Part shown: in pieces, positions 18,812 through 27,562 of the stretch | Position numbering within the stretch: position 1 is the stretch's first letter | How the letters are laid out: each line of letters opens with the position of its first letter | Translations under genes and position numbers: made by a program | Assembly (NCBI GenBank): GCA_026985675.1 | Contig: JALSPZ010000203.1 | Location: 1-34,163 of the forward strand | Origin: Flavobacteriales bacterium | GTDB lineage: Bacteria > Bacteroidota > Bacteroidia > Flavobacteriales > Flavobacteriaceae | Reading direction: 5' to 3' | Length of the DNA stretch: 34,163 bases | Notes under the pieces: generated by a model | Told to the model about the DNA's origin: nothing | Databases searched by the model: none | What the model saw: the letters and a program-made list of their open reading frames with translations, nothing else

Positions 18812-20641
18812 TTACATAATTAATCGAACGCCTCCCAATTCTTCTAAACGATAAGGGAATTTCTCATCAGGAGAACCTATAAACATAAAATTGATTGGGA
18901 TATTCCATTTTTTTGATAGTTCCCGTATTAATTCGGGACCGAATTCACCTTCTATAGGCACAAACTCGATATCGATTTCGGGATATTCTTCATCTAAAAT
19001 TTTAATATTTCTTATCAACTCTTCCGAAGGTTTTTCTCCCGGTTTCAATACTTTAACAATTTTTACACGTTTGGTATGCTCATTATCTCTAATATAAAGC
19101 ATTGCTTTATTCATATTGGCAATACTTTTACCTTTAGTAAAAAAGACAAATTCTTGTGAATTTATTTCATCAATCAAACTATCAATTCCTTTATGCAATC
19201 TTAGGAAAAATCTACGAATGGGTTCAAAAATATATTGAACAATATTCAACAAAAGTTTGAGCAATGCCGTACGATTGAGCATAATCATAATAAAAATCAA
19301 AGCCGGAATAAAATAATAAATAAACACTTGCCAATTATACGGATCATCAGGGTCTTCGGGTTTCATAATAATATTTCCTATCAAAGCAACAGATACCGCA
19401 CTAAAAGCTATAAAAATTCCAAGCCAAGGGGCTCGTTCGGGACGAGGCAAATGTTTTCTTTTGACTTTTAATAAAATATTCCCAATCACAAACAACAACA
19501 TAACCGATAAGAAAGAAATGGTATATACACCCGCAAGCGTGGTAACTTTACCTTTGGTAATCAACAGAACAGAAACGCTTAATAAGAAAAAGAAAATAAT
19601 AATTCGATAAGATGCCCCCCTTTTGTTTTTTCGTAAAAAGAAGTTGGGCATAATACGGTCGAGTGTCATACGTTCCAATAAACCCGTAACACCGATATAG
19701 CTCGTTAGGACAGCTCCCGACAATACTAGAAATGCATCTATTGAAATAAACAATGCCAGCCATTCCCCTACGGATGTTTCTCCTAATTGAATAAGTAAAG
19801 TATTTTTATCTACTTCATCAATGGGCAATGCTGCCAAAGCAAGAAAAGCCATTAAAGGGTTAAGAATACTAACCACTACCCACATATTACGTAAAGTTTT
19901 AGGAAAAACCCCTGGTTTTTGTTCTTCTACAAAATTTGCTGAACTTTCAAAACCCGAAATACCCAACATTGATGCGGCAAAACCAAAAAATATTGCCATC
20001 CAAACACTTCCTTCCTTTACGGGACGATGCCAATTCTCAATAAAAGTATCAAAACCGTGTTGGGCTACATAGATAGCTAATGCAATAATTAATGCTGACA
20101 TTACCGTCAAATGAAAAAGAAATATAGCAATTGCAACTTTTGCAGATTCTTTAATCCCCATAATAGCCAACCCGGCAAAAACAGCTAACAAACCAATAGT
20201 TCCGGCTAAAATAAATCTATTATCCGTTATATGAAACAAATGAAAAAGATAATGAATGGCTTCATTGGCAGAAATCACCGCTGTTGCCATATAAGAAAGC
20301 AAGGTTAAAGTAGCTGCTATTGATGACATTCTTTTGCTCGTAGTATTTAACAAAGCGTTATAAGCTCCACCGTTCAACGGTAATGCCCCTACTACTTCTC
20401 CATAAATCTTTCTAAAGAAAAATAAAACCATAGCTACAATCAACAGTGTTATCCAAGCATATTGTCCGGCAAAAGCAATCGCTAAAGCAGAAACGTATAA
20501 TACCGATGAACTGATATCATTACCACTGATCGCCGTAGCCGCCAGCTCTCCTAATTTTTCATGTTTTTTTAATTCGGAAGGGTTAAAATGAATTACTTCT
20601 TTCTTAGAGACAGAAGATTGTGTTGTTTCCTTTTCACTCAT
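18812..20641 (-). CDS. APC-superfamily permease with C-terminal Usp-like domain
   Basis: This is an inner-membrane secondary transporter, probably for amino acids or related compounds. After a 35-residue hydrophilic N-terminus come about 12 hydrophobic segments up to about residue 470. The first includes LGELAATAISGNDISSSVLY, which fits the unwound substrate-binding helix 1 of APC carriers, and GALPLNGGAYNALLN is also typical. The remaining 140 or so residues are soluble and end GELIREL-type helix, then INFMFIGSPDEKFPYRLEELGG, resembling a universal-stress-protein-like domain. At 609 residues it is longer than plain APC permeases because of this tail. Substrate cannot be told. It appears to be a single-gene unit. 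Confidence 0.82.
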   Translation of the reverse strand: MSEKETTQSSVSKKEVIHFNPSELKKHEKLGELAATAISGNDISSSVLYVSALAIAFAGQYAWITLLIVAMVLFFFRKIYGEVVGALPLNGGAYNALLNTTSKRMSSIAATLTLLSYMATAVISANEAIHYLFHLFHITDNRFILAGTIGLLAVFAGLAIMGIKESAKVAIAIFLFHLTVMSALIIALAIYVAQHGFDTFIENWHRPVKEGSVWMAIFFGFAASMLGISGFESSANFVEEQKPGVFPKTLRNMWVVVSILNPLMAFLALAALPIDEVDKNTLLIQLGETSVGEWLALFISIDAFLVLSGAVLTSYIGVTGLLERMTLDRIMPNFFLRKNKRGASYRIIIFFFLLSVSVLLITKGKVTTLAGVYTISFLSVMLLFVIGNILLKVKRKHLPRPERAPWLGIFIAFSAVSVALIGNIIMKPEDPDDPYNWQVFIYYFIPALIFIMIMLNRTALLKLLLNIVQYIFEPIRRFFLRLHKGIDSLIDEINSQEFVFFTKGKSIANMNKAMLYIRDNEHTKRVKIVKVLKPGEKPSEELIRNIKILDEEYPEIDIEFVPIEGEFGPELIRELSKKWNIPINFMFIGSPDEKFPYRLEELGGVRLIM

Positions 20642-20703
20642 AATTTAAAAATTTACACTGCGAAAATAACAAAATTCTAAGTAATATTTAACATTTATGA
20701 AAT

Positions 20704-20734
20704 AAAAAAGCACTCAACTAATCATCGAGTGCTT
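20704..20734 (-). terminator. Terminator after rpmE2
   Basis: An 8-bp stem AAGCACTC/GAGTGCTT (20708-20715 with 20727-20734, 11-nt loop) is followed on the minus strand by a T run. Confidence 0.8.
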
Positions 20735-20759
20735 CAAATACATATTATGAAAACAAAAA

Positions 20760-21011
20760 CTATTTTTTGAATTTGGAATATTTTCTTTTGAATTTGTCAA
20801 TTCGTCCAGCAGTATCTACCAATTTAACCTTACCGGTATAAAACGGATGCGATGTACGAGAAATTTCCACTTTTACCAAGGGATATTCAACACCATCTAT
20901 TTCAATGTTTTCTTTGGCTTCTGCTGTTGAACGGGTAATAAATATATCTCCGTTAGACATATCTTTGAATGCTACCAGTCTATAATTTTCAGGGTGGATT
21001 CCTTTTTTCAT
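20760..21011 (-). CDS. rpmE2: 50S ribosomal protein L31 type B
   Basis: L31 bridges the two ribosomal subunits. The 83-residue protein starts [20 protein letters not shown] and contains [21 protein letters not shown]. It has no cysteine, so it is the zinc-free C- form (type B). In some bacteria that form is induced under zinc limitation, but in Bacteroidota it is usually the only L31. A longer reading from 21077 is rejected because the -7 element at 21047-21054 lies inside that extension. Confidence 0.95.
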   Translation of the reverse strand: MKKGIHPENYRLVAFKDMSNGDIFITRSTAEAKENIEIDGVEYPLVKVEISRTSHPFYTGKVKLVDTAGRIDKFKRKYSKFKK

Positions 21012-21046
21012 TAGTTTAAAATTTTTCGTTCCTATATTTGAGTGTG

Positions 21047-21077
21047 CAAAGATAGTAAGTTTTTTTTTATTCTGCAA
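21047..21077 (-). promoter_or_regulatory. Promoter of rpmE2
   Basis: TTG (21077-21075), a 20-bp spacer and TATCTTTG (21054-21047) on the minus strand. The -33 part overlaps the end of the MATE gene. It gives a leader of about 30 nt. Confidence 0.65.
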
Positions 21078-22425
21078 TAGATTTTAATTTTTTGTTTGAC
21101 TTAATATAATTTTTTAAAGTTCTATTAAATTTAATCCAGAGAGAACCTGCTCTTGATAACATCCAAATGTTATAGGTTATCCAAATTCCAATGAGTTTTA
21201 AATCCAGATAATCCATTAAATATAAAACTGGGATAAATACCAAAAATGTTGTGATCAATTGCATATTTCGCAAATATTCAACCCAGCCCAACCCTTTGAA
21301 CATTCCATCAAAAATGAATGCTATGCTTTCGGAAAACAAGATGAGAATAATCAACCAAAAAATTTGTTGAAATTTAATCAATACCACTATATCTTTGGTA
21401 AAAAGCTTGCCTACAAACGGGTATAAAGCTATAAAAATCAAAGCTAAAATCAAAGCTACTCTTATTCCGTATTTGGTTAATTTTTTTGAAAGAATTTTTA
21501 AATTTTTATAGTCTTTTGCTCCGATTAATTTTCCTGCCAATGAATTTCCCGCATCGGCATATCCATCGATAAAGAAAGCCGTAAATAACCAAATATTCAT
21601 AGCAATTACGTGAGCGGCTATGTATTCTTTTCCATAAGAAGTGGCTAATTTGTTGGATAGAAAAATTGCAAAATTCAACGCAATTGTCCTAATAATCAAA
21701 TTATAAGTTAAAACCAAAAAACGCTTAATCTCCGGATGAAATTGTTTATTCCAATGTAATTTAAAAGGAGTTTTTTTTAGAAAAACATAAATTGCCAAAA
21801 GCATCATAACAAATTGAGCCGTTAAACTTGCCCAAGCGGCTCCTTGGATGTTCATCGGTTGAATAATTCCGGCTATACCGTAAACAAAAATAAAGTCCAA
21901 TAAAATATTAAGCAATCCGCCGGTAATGCTTATCAACATTGCCCACCAAGTATTTTGTAATCCTCTAAAAATACCAAAAAGAGTAAAAGTTATTAAAGTA
22001 AATATCAGACCGAAGGCTCTAATCCTGTAATAATCGATGCTTAATTTTAGTATTAGATTCTTTGCGCTATAAAATCTAAAAATTTCTTCTGCAAAAATAT
22101 AGGTTAATATTACCAAAAAAATACCCAAAAACAGATTAAAGCCCAATACTTGGGGAACTAAACTTACTACGGATTTTAATCTGTTTTGTCCGAGTTTTTG
22201 TGAAATTATTGTAGAAATTGCATTTTTGGTTTGTCCCAAAATCCAAAAAAGTGCCGACATAAATGAACCTACCAAACCGACTGCTGCAAGACTTTCGGTT
22301 GGAAATTCTTTTATATGCCCGATAATAGCCGTATCACTAATGGAAATAACCGGCTCAATAATACCTGCTAAAATTGAAGGTATTGCCAACCGGTTTATCG
22401 TTTGGAAAGAAACTTTTTGCGACAC
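21067..22425 (-). CDS. MATE-family efflux transporter
   Basis: MATE proteins export drugs or metabolites in exchange for Na+ or H+ across the inner membrane. The 452-residue protein has the two-half, 12-helix layout of the family. Helix 1 carries [28 protein letters not shown], shown here only as a landmark at residues 10-37, with the conserved PxI and DTAIIG parts. It resembles the DinF-like branch. The start is GTG at 22425; the only upstream in-frame codons run to a stop within 25 bp, and a -7 element sits at 22439-22446. Substrate is not predictable. Confidence 0.88.
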   Translation of the reverse strand: MSQKVSFQTINRLAIPSILAGIIEPVISISDTAIIGHIKEFPTESLAAVGLVGSFMSALFWILGQTKNAISTIISQKLGQNRLKSVVSLVPQVLGFNLFLGIFLVILTYIFAEEIFRFYSAKNLILKLSIDYYRIRAFGLIFTLITFTLFGIFRGLQNTWWAMLISITGGLLNILLDFIFVYGIAGIIQPMNIQGAAWASLTAQFVMMLLAIYVFLKKTPFKLHWNKQFHPEIKRFLVLTYNLIIRTIALNFAIFLSNKLATSYGKEYIAAHVIAMNIWLFTAFFIDGYADAGNSLAGKLIGAKDYKNLKILSKKLTKYGIRVALILALIFIALYPFVGKLFTKDIVVLIKFQQIFWLIILILFSESIAFIFDGMFKGLGWVEYLRNMQLITTFLVFIPVLYLMDYLDLKLIGIWITYNIWMLSRAGSLWIKFNRTLKNYIKSNKKLKSIAE

Positions 22426-22438
22426 AAAAATTTTCTTG

Positions 22439-22446
22439 CAAAAATA
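22439..22446 (-). promoter_or_regulatory. -7 element of the MATE gene
   Basis: TATTTTTG on the minus strand, 13 bp before the GTG start, matches TAnnTTTG and supports that start. Confidence 0.5.
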
Positions 22447-22458
22447 CTAAACTTTAAT

Positions 22459-23009
22459 TTAAAAATGCCAGCCGGTTTTTATTCCGAATTTGGGTTGTAA
22501 TTCATCTATATAATCCGCATTGACAATTAAGAGCCGAATAAGTCCCCAATCCAGCTGAATAACAAATCCAGCTTTATTGGTCCATTTATAACCTATCGCA
22601 AAACCGGCACCGGCTCCCGAATAATTCCGTATTACAACGGGATTATTATATTGATTGTTATCCCAATCTTTATAATCTCCCGTTCTAAAAGTTAAAAATG
22701 CTTGTCCAAAAAAACCTTTACTTCCGTATTATTCCGTTTTAGTAAAATAACCTCTCCAAAAAGCTTCGGTATTAAATCGGGGGAAGTTTGTATCTCCCCA
22801 TTACCTATACTCATAATTCCTCCTATTGACATCCATTGATTGTATATTCTTTCGTGTTCAATATCCAAAGAAGGAAAAGTTAAGAGTTTTACCGCATCAA
22901 TTTTGATTTCGTTTTTCTTTTCAAATAAAGATTTTTGCGAATTGTTTTCTTGCGCCCGTACACTGAAAGAAAAAACAAATAAAGCGATAAATAAAAAATT
23001 CTTACGAAT
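22459..23009 (-). pseudogene. Decayed outer-membrane beta-barrel protein gene
   Basis: Translating by hand gives a signal peptide (RKNFLFIALFVFSFSVRAQ) and then KNEIKIDAVKLLTFPSLDIE, which resembles the start of DUF3575-like outer-membrane proteins. The C-terminal part ends KFGIKTGWHF, with the final aromatic residue typical of beta-barrels. Three lesions are visible. The start codon position holds ATT (23009-23007) where ATG would be expected. A frame change of one base lies at the run of five G at 22779-22783; adding one base restores the frame. An in-frame TAA (22731-22729) follows. The gene begins 11 bp after the DUF4136 lipoprotein gene, so it was probably co-transcribed with it. Intact length would be about 183 residues. 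Confidence 0.75.
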
Positions 23010-23020
23010 GTTATATAATT

Positions 23021-23500
23021 TTAGTTAGATTTTAGGGGTGGAAATTTAGCTAATAATTTTTTAATAGCTCTTTGAAAAGCCTTGTAATCATTACCGGAAA
23101 GATCCAAATATGTTTTGCCTGTCCATACTACTTTTTTAGTATTTACATCAACAATATCCATATAAAAATTACCTTCGATAGATTTATAAACTCTTCTGTG
23201 ATAAGGAAAATAACCCGGATAAACATCGATGCGTTTATGTAAATCTGTAAAAACATTAACAATAAAATCCGGATGAGACGACTTGGTAAAACCTTTGGAT
23301 GACAGCTCTTCCGAAATGGCTTTCATTATAAATTTTTTCTTGGAAACCGGTGCATTTAAATTATCAATACCTTTTTTAAAAAAAGCAAAAGTTTTATATT
23401 GTCTAAAATCCACATTTTTGTCGTAATCAATTTTTGTTGAAGAACAACCAAGCGAAAACAAGATAAAGAAACTTAACAAAAGATACAAAATGTTTTTCAT
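23021..23500 (-). CDS. DUF4136 lipoprotein
   Basis: This is a predicted outer-membrane-associated lipoprotein of unknown function. The signal peptide ends in a lipobox LGC with Cys19 as the lipidated residue. The mature part, DYDKNVDFRQYKTFAFF, is the usual opening of DUF4136, and the closing strands MDIVDVNTKKVVWTGK and an amphipathic AIKKLLAKFPP helix fit the family. At 159 residues it is near the usual length. It is directly upstream of the decayed beta-barrel gene and 39 bp after the membrane protein gene. Confidence 0.83.
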   Translation of the reverse strand: MKNILYLLLSFFILFSLGCSSTKIDYDKNVDFRQYKTFAFFKKGIDNLNAPVSKKKFIMKAISEELSSKGFTKSSHPDFIVNVFTDLHKRIDVYPGYFPYHRRVYKSIEGNFYMDIVDVNTKKVVWTGKTYLDLSGNDYKAFQRAIKKLLAKFPPLKSN

Positions 23501-23539
23501 AGTAGTATGTTTTATTTGTTACATACAAAAACTATTCCG

Positions 23540-25168
23540 TTATTCTATTTTTTTGGAATAAAATCCGGACTTTAAATCTTTTTTTATCTTTTGGGGATAA
23601 TAGTTTTTGTATTTCATAAAATATTCCAATTGATTTTTATTAACAGCCGGCAAAGGAGCATTTCCGGTTTCCCAAAATAATGCTTTATTTTCCGGATAAT
23701 AATAAAGTAAATTTTCAATTTTACCTTGCTTAAAATTTTTATCATATCCGGAAACCCGATTCCTTATAAAAATTGTATCCCAATCAATTTGATTCCCGGT
23801 TTTTATCATATAAACATTTAACGGAATAATTAACAACAAAGAAAAAAATAGTAAGTATTGAAATCGAAATTTTGAGAATAAGGAATAGCTTACACCAATA
23901 AATAAAAATGGAATGAAATAGAAAAAAAATCTGAAATTGGGCTGAATAAACAATAGAGTCAAAAAATAAAACAATGCGGTTATATAAATGATAATCAACG
24001 ATTTGTTAATTTTAAATTTACTAGATGCCCAAGGAAAAACAAATAATAGAAAAACCCAAAAAATATGTAAGACGGTATGGATTTTATCTTTTAAAAGCCA
24101 AGATAAAAAATCCGATAAAACAAGCCTATTGAATTGTAAAGTTTGACTTTCATTTCGTCCCAAATTATTCATAAACTCCATCAATTCCGGAGGATATTTC
24201 CATAAAAAATGGATAATTCCGGAACAGCAAGAAAACGGATAAAATAGATAGCCGGATATAATTAAATTCTTAGAAATACATAAAATTAATGTAAAAAATA
24301 AAAAAATTGCAAAAAATATACTCAATGATTTGGAAGCTTTTTTAATAATCAACAGCAAAGGGAAAACAACTAAGGGCAAAGCGGTAAGTTTTATCATCAA
24401 AGCGAAAAAAAATAATAAAATCATTTGCTTAACCGAAGCATCCGAAATCCGGTTATAATTTTTTACAAATAAATAAAAAATCAATTGCGCTATAATAAAA
24501 ACAGGTAAATCGGGAGAAGGAGAATTGACAAATAAAAACAAAAAAGGAATAATAATAATTTGCAAACCAATCAATGCATCCGTTTTATTTTCGGTTCTAT
24601 TTAAAAAAGACAGTAATTTTTTTAAAACAAAAAAAACAAATAAAATAAATAATAAACCGTTTAAATCATTAAAAAACCTATTTTCATAACCAAACATTGC
24701 CGCTTGTAGGATATGCCAGCCGGAAAATTGCCCCAAAAAAGGATGAAGATTTATCAATCCGGGAACCAAACCATATTGACCAGCCCACTTGATGGTCTGT
24801 ACATAATAAGATTCATTGTCCGGTAAAAACGGAACCAAACTACTATTAAAAGCTACGATTAAAACCAAAGTAACAAAGAATAATAAAATTTTTTTATCAA
24901 TAAATAATTTTAAACTCGGATTAACCGGCGTTGAAAGAATATTTACAACAGAAAAAATCCCCGACAATATGATAAGGATCAATAAAATACTTGAATAAAC
25001 TCCTGTAAAATAAGAAGCAATCCACGAAATCATCAGATAATAATACAAGCCGTTGAGGAAATCAAAAATCGGTTCGTTTGCTTTTATTCCAATAAATCTG
25101 GAAATCTTTTGACCAATTCCCAAGGTAAAAAGCAAAATTATAAACCAATAAAACAAAATGGAGAGCAT
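23540..25168 (-). CDS. Polytopic membrane protein, GT-C-like (LIC_10190-like)
   Basis: The 542-residue protein is strongly hydrophobic, with about 12 predicted helices and a soluble C-terminal part of about 80 residues. The loop after the third or fourth helix contains FLPDNESYYVQTIKWAGQYG. An acidic D-x-E there is typical of GT-C glycosyltransferases, which use lipid-linked sugars and place this motif in the first outer loop. From memory it resembles Flavobacteriia proteins named LIC_10190 family. A role in surface glycan synthesis or protein glycosylation is possible but not shown. It ends 8 bp before lysA begins upstream on this strand, so it is very likely in the lysA transcript. Confidence 0.65.
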   Translation of the reverse strand: MLSILFYWFIILLFTLGIGQKISRFIGIKANEPIFDFLNGLYYYLMISWIASYFTGVYSSILLILIILSGIFSVVNILSTPVNPSLKLFIDKKILLFFVTLVLIVAFNSSLVPFLPDNESYYVQTIKWAGQYGLVPGLINLHPFLGQFSGWHILQAAMFGYENRFFNDLNGLLFILFVFFVLKKLLSFLNRTENKTDALIGLQIIIIPFLFLFVNSPSPDLPVFIIAQLIFYLFVKNYNRISDASVKQMILLFFFALMIKLTALPLVVFPLLLIIKKASKSLSIFFAIFLFFTLILCISKNLIISGYLFYPFSCCSGIIHFLWKYPPELMEFMNNLGRNESQTLQFNRLVLSDFLSWLLKDKIHTVLHIFWVFLLFVFPWASSKFKINKSLIIIYITALFYFLTLLFIQPNFRFFFYFIPFLFIGVSYSLFSKFRFQYLLFFSLLLIIPLNVYMIKTGNQIDWDTIFIRNRVSGYDKNFKQGKIENLLYYYPENKALFWETGNAPLPAVNKNQLEYFMKYKNYYPQKIKKDLKSGFYSKKIE

Positions 25169-25176
25169 AATATTAA

Positions 25177-26322
25177 TTAGGTTACACTAATATCGTAAAT
25201 TTTTCCATCATCCACCATTATTTCTTTGGGTTTGTTTCTTAAATTATATTCGGAAGACATGGAAAAACCATAGGCACCGGCATTTTTAACTGCCAAAACA
25301 TCATCCGGTTTGATTTTGGAAATTTCACGATTATATGCAAAAGTATCTTCCTCACACAATTGTCCTACAATATCATAAGTTTCTGCAATATCTTGCGGGT
25401 TTGAAATGTTTACAATTTCATGATAAGCATCATAATACATTGGACGTATCAAGTGATGAAATCCGGAATTAACACCTACGAATTTTTTGCGATATCCTTG
25501 TTTAATTCCATTTACTTTTACCAATAAATATCCCGCTTCGCTAACTAAAAATTTTCCAGGTTCAAATTGTATTACTATTTTTTTATTGATTTTATTTAGT
25601 TGATTCTCAATAAATTTTGCATAAGACTCCAAATCTATTTCAACATCATCTGGTTTATATTTTACTTTGAAACCACTTCCCAAGTCCAAGTATTTTAAAT
25701 CGGGAAAATCTTTGACCTGCTCAAAAAGTATTTGGGCAGAATTTGCCAAATCAGACCAACTTTTCACATCTGACCCCGTATGAATGTGTAAGGTATCAAT
25801 TTTTATTTTGTCCTGTATAAATTCACGAATATAATTTAAGTCTTTCAAAGGTATTCCGAATTTGGAATCGGCATGAGCAGTAGCAATTTTTTGATTTCCA
25901 CCAATGGAGTTTGCAGGATTTATTCTCAATCCCAACGAAATACCCGGATAATTTTTCATAATATATTCCAGTGCATAAATTTCGCCAATATGAATTTTAA
26001 TATTATTTTCCATAGCAAAATCCAATTCATTAGTAGAAGGAAAACTGGGTGTATATGTGATATCCTTCGATAAAAATCCAACTTGCAAAGCCCTTTGGAT
26101 TTCTTCTGTGGAAACAGCATCAATTTTTGCCCCTAATTTTTTTAGTAAATCCAATAAATAAATATTCTCATTGGCTTTCATCGCGTAATGAATTTCATGC
26201 GAAAAGCTACTGAAAACATTTTGAAATTTATAATACTGCTCGCGTATTTTACTTGCATCATATATATAGACTGGTGTTCCGTATTTTTGTGATATTTCAA
26301 GTAATATTTGAGAGGTTATCAT
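25177..26322 (-). CDS. lysA: Diaminopimelate decarboxylase
   Basis: LysA converts meso-diaminopimelate to lysine, the last step of lysine synthesis. It is a fold-III PLP enzyme: Lys49 in HYAMKANEN is the cofactor lysine, and HIHTGSDV, DLGSGF and EPGKFLV are the other PLP and phosphate sites. The active-site Cys from the partner subunit is in GQLCEEDTFA, followed by GAYGFSMSSEYN. At 381 residues it is a short form typical of Bacteroidota. It lies 10 bp downstream of thiI and 8 bp upstream of the membrane protein gene. Confidence 0.93.
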   Translation of the reverse strand: MITSQILLEISQKYGTPVYIYDASKIREQYYKFQNVFSSFSHEIHYAMKANENIYLLDLLKKLGAKIDAVSTEEIQRALQVGFLSKDITYTPSFPSTNELDFAMENNIKIHIGEIYALEYIMKNYPGISLGLRINPANSIGGNQKIATAHADSKFGIPLKDLNYIREFIQDKIKIDTLHIHTGSDVKSWSDLANSAQILFEQVKDFPDLKYLDLGSGFKVKYKPDDVEIDLESYAKFIENQLNKINKKIVIQFEPGKFLVSEAGYLLVKVNGIKQGYRKKFVGVNSGFHHLIRPMYYDAYHEIVNISNPQDIAETYDIVGQLCEEDTFAYNREISKIKPDDVLAVKNAGAYGFSMSSEYNLRNKPKEIMVDDGKIYDISVT

Positions 26323-26332
26323 AAAAATAAAT

Positions 26333-27514
26333 TTAAGAAATAATCAAAGTTTCCATTTCTTGTAATGCATCTTCAATAAGTTGTTGTTCATCCAAACGTG
26401 CATATTGTTCATTGGTATATTTTAGATCAGCTTTTGTTTCGGGAGATTTGGGCGTAAACATACTACAAGCATCATCATGTGGTAAAATGGAAATATCATA
26501 AGTTCCTATTTGTCTTGCTTTTGCTATGATAAACTTTTTATCCAAAGCTATAAGCGGACGCAAAACCGGAAGTTTAACTCCATCTTCGGTAGCTCTCATA
26601 TTTTCCAAGGTTTGAGAAGCAACTTGTCCTAAAGAGTCTCCTGTAATAAGCGTTTTGGCTTTTTGGTCGGCGGCAATACGTTCGCCGATTTTTAACATAA
26701 TCCTTCTAAGCAAAATCAATCTCAATCTGGAATCAGTTTGTTGTGCTATTACTTGCTGAATTTTTAAAACGGGTATTAAATATAATTTTATTTCTCCTTG
26801 GAAATCAGTTAGTTTTTTGACTAAAGCTTTAACCTTTTCAATAGATTGAGGTGAAGTTTTGGGAACCGAATGAAAATGAGCTGCTGTTATATGCAAACCT
26901 CTATTCATTGCCATAAAAGTAGAAACCGGTGAATCTATACCTCCCGAAAGCATAGCAATTGCTTTTCCGGAAGTTCCAACCGGCAAACCTCCGATTCCAG
27001 GAATTATTTTGCTATAAATAATAGCGTATTTTCCCCGTACTTTGATATACAATTTAAAATCGGGAGAAGTTAAATCAACTTGTTTATCAAAAGTCTTACT
27101 GATTGCGCTGCCTACTTCAATTCCAATATCCAGAGAACTATAATTGACAGACTTATTTATTCTTTTGGGAACTACTGCAAAAGAATTAAAATCATTTTGA
27201 TATTTTGAGACATGTTTAATGGCAGTATCAATGATTTCACTCATTGTAATGCCGGAAACATCGGCAATATAAAAACCGGTAATACCCGGCGTGTTTTTAA
27301 TTTTATAAACAATCTCATTTAAAATATCAAAGGGGACTTCTTTTATTATTTCAATAAAATAGGATCCCCCATGAGATTTTTCAAATTGCAAATATTCAGC
27401 GTATAACTTTAATTTGCGTTTTAAATTTCTAACAAGTTGTTTTATAAAAATATTTTGATTTTTACCTTTAAGGTAAATCTCTTCAAAATTTATAATAAGG
27501 ATTTGATTGGTCAT
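26333..27514 (-). CDS. thiI: tRNA 4-thiouridine synthetase ThiI (no rhodanese domain)
   Basis: ThiI adenylates U8 of tRNA for sulfur insertion and in some bacteria supplies sulfur for thiamine thiazole. The 393-residue protein has an N-terminal ferredoxin-like and THUMP region (residues 1-165) and the PP-loop AMLSGGIDSPVSTF. GDSLGQVASQTLENM and HDDACSMFTPKSP follow. It stops there and lacks the C-terminal rhodanese domain of E. coli ThiI, so sulfur must come directly from a cysteine desulfurase or another carrier. A start at 27535 is rejected because the -7 element at 27533-27540 lies there; ATG 27514 gives the usual MTNQILIINFEEIYLKGKNQ. Confidence 0.92.
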   Translation of the reverse strand: MTNQILIINFEEIYLKGKNQNIFIKQLVRNLKRKLKLYAEYLQFEKSHGGSYFIEIIKEVPFDILNEIVYKIKNTPGITGFYIADVSGITMSEIIDTAIKHVSKYQNDFNSFAVVPKRINKSVNYSSLDIGIEVGSAISKTFDKQVDLTSPDFKLYIKVRGKYAIIYSKIIPGIGGLPVGTSGKAIAMLSGGIDSPVSTFMAMNRGLHITAAHFHSVPKTSPQSIEKVKALVKKLTDFQGEIKLYLIPVLKIQQVIAQQTDSRLRLILLRRIMLKIGERIAADQKAKTLITGDSLGQVASQTLENMRATEDGVKLPVLRPLIALDKKFIIAKARQIGTYDISILPHDDACSMFTPKSPETKADLKYTNEQYARLDEQQLIEDALQEMETLIIS

Positions 27515-27532
27515 AATTTTGTATTGAAAATA

Positions 27533-27562
27533 CAAAATTACGATTTATTTTACTTTCTCCAA
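27533..27562 (-). promoter_or_regulatory. Promoter of thiI-lysA operon
   Basis: TTG (27562-27560), 19 bp and TAATTTTG (27540-27533) on the minus strand match the Bacteroidota pattern. The -33 part lies inside the end of the upstream gene. Confidence 0.55.

Noticed and set aside
21012-21077. N-terminal extension of L31
   Set aside because: The extension contains the promoter element and overlaps the MATE stop; L31 begins [10 protein letters not shown] in the family.
22779-22783. Frameshift in the outer-membrane gene as a programmed or phase-variable switch
   Set aside because: A five-base run is short for phase variation, and the extra stop and lost start codon mean that correcting the run would not restore the gene.
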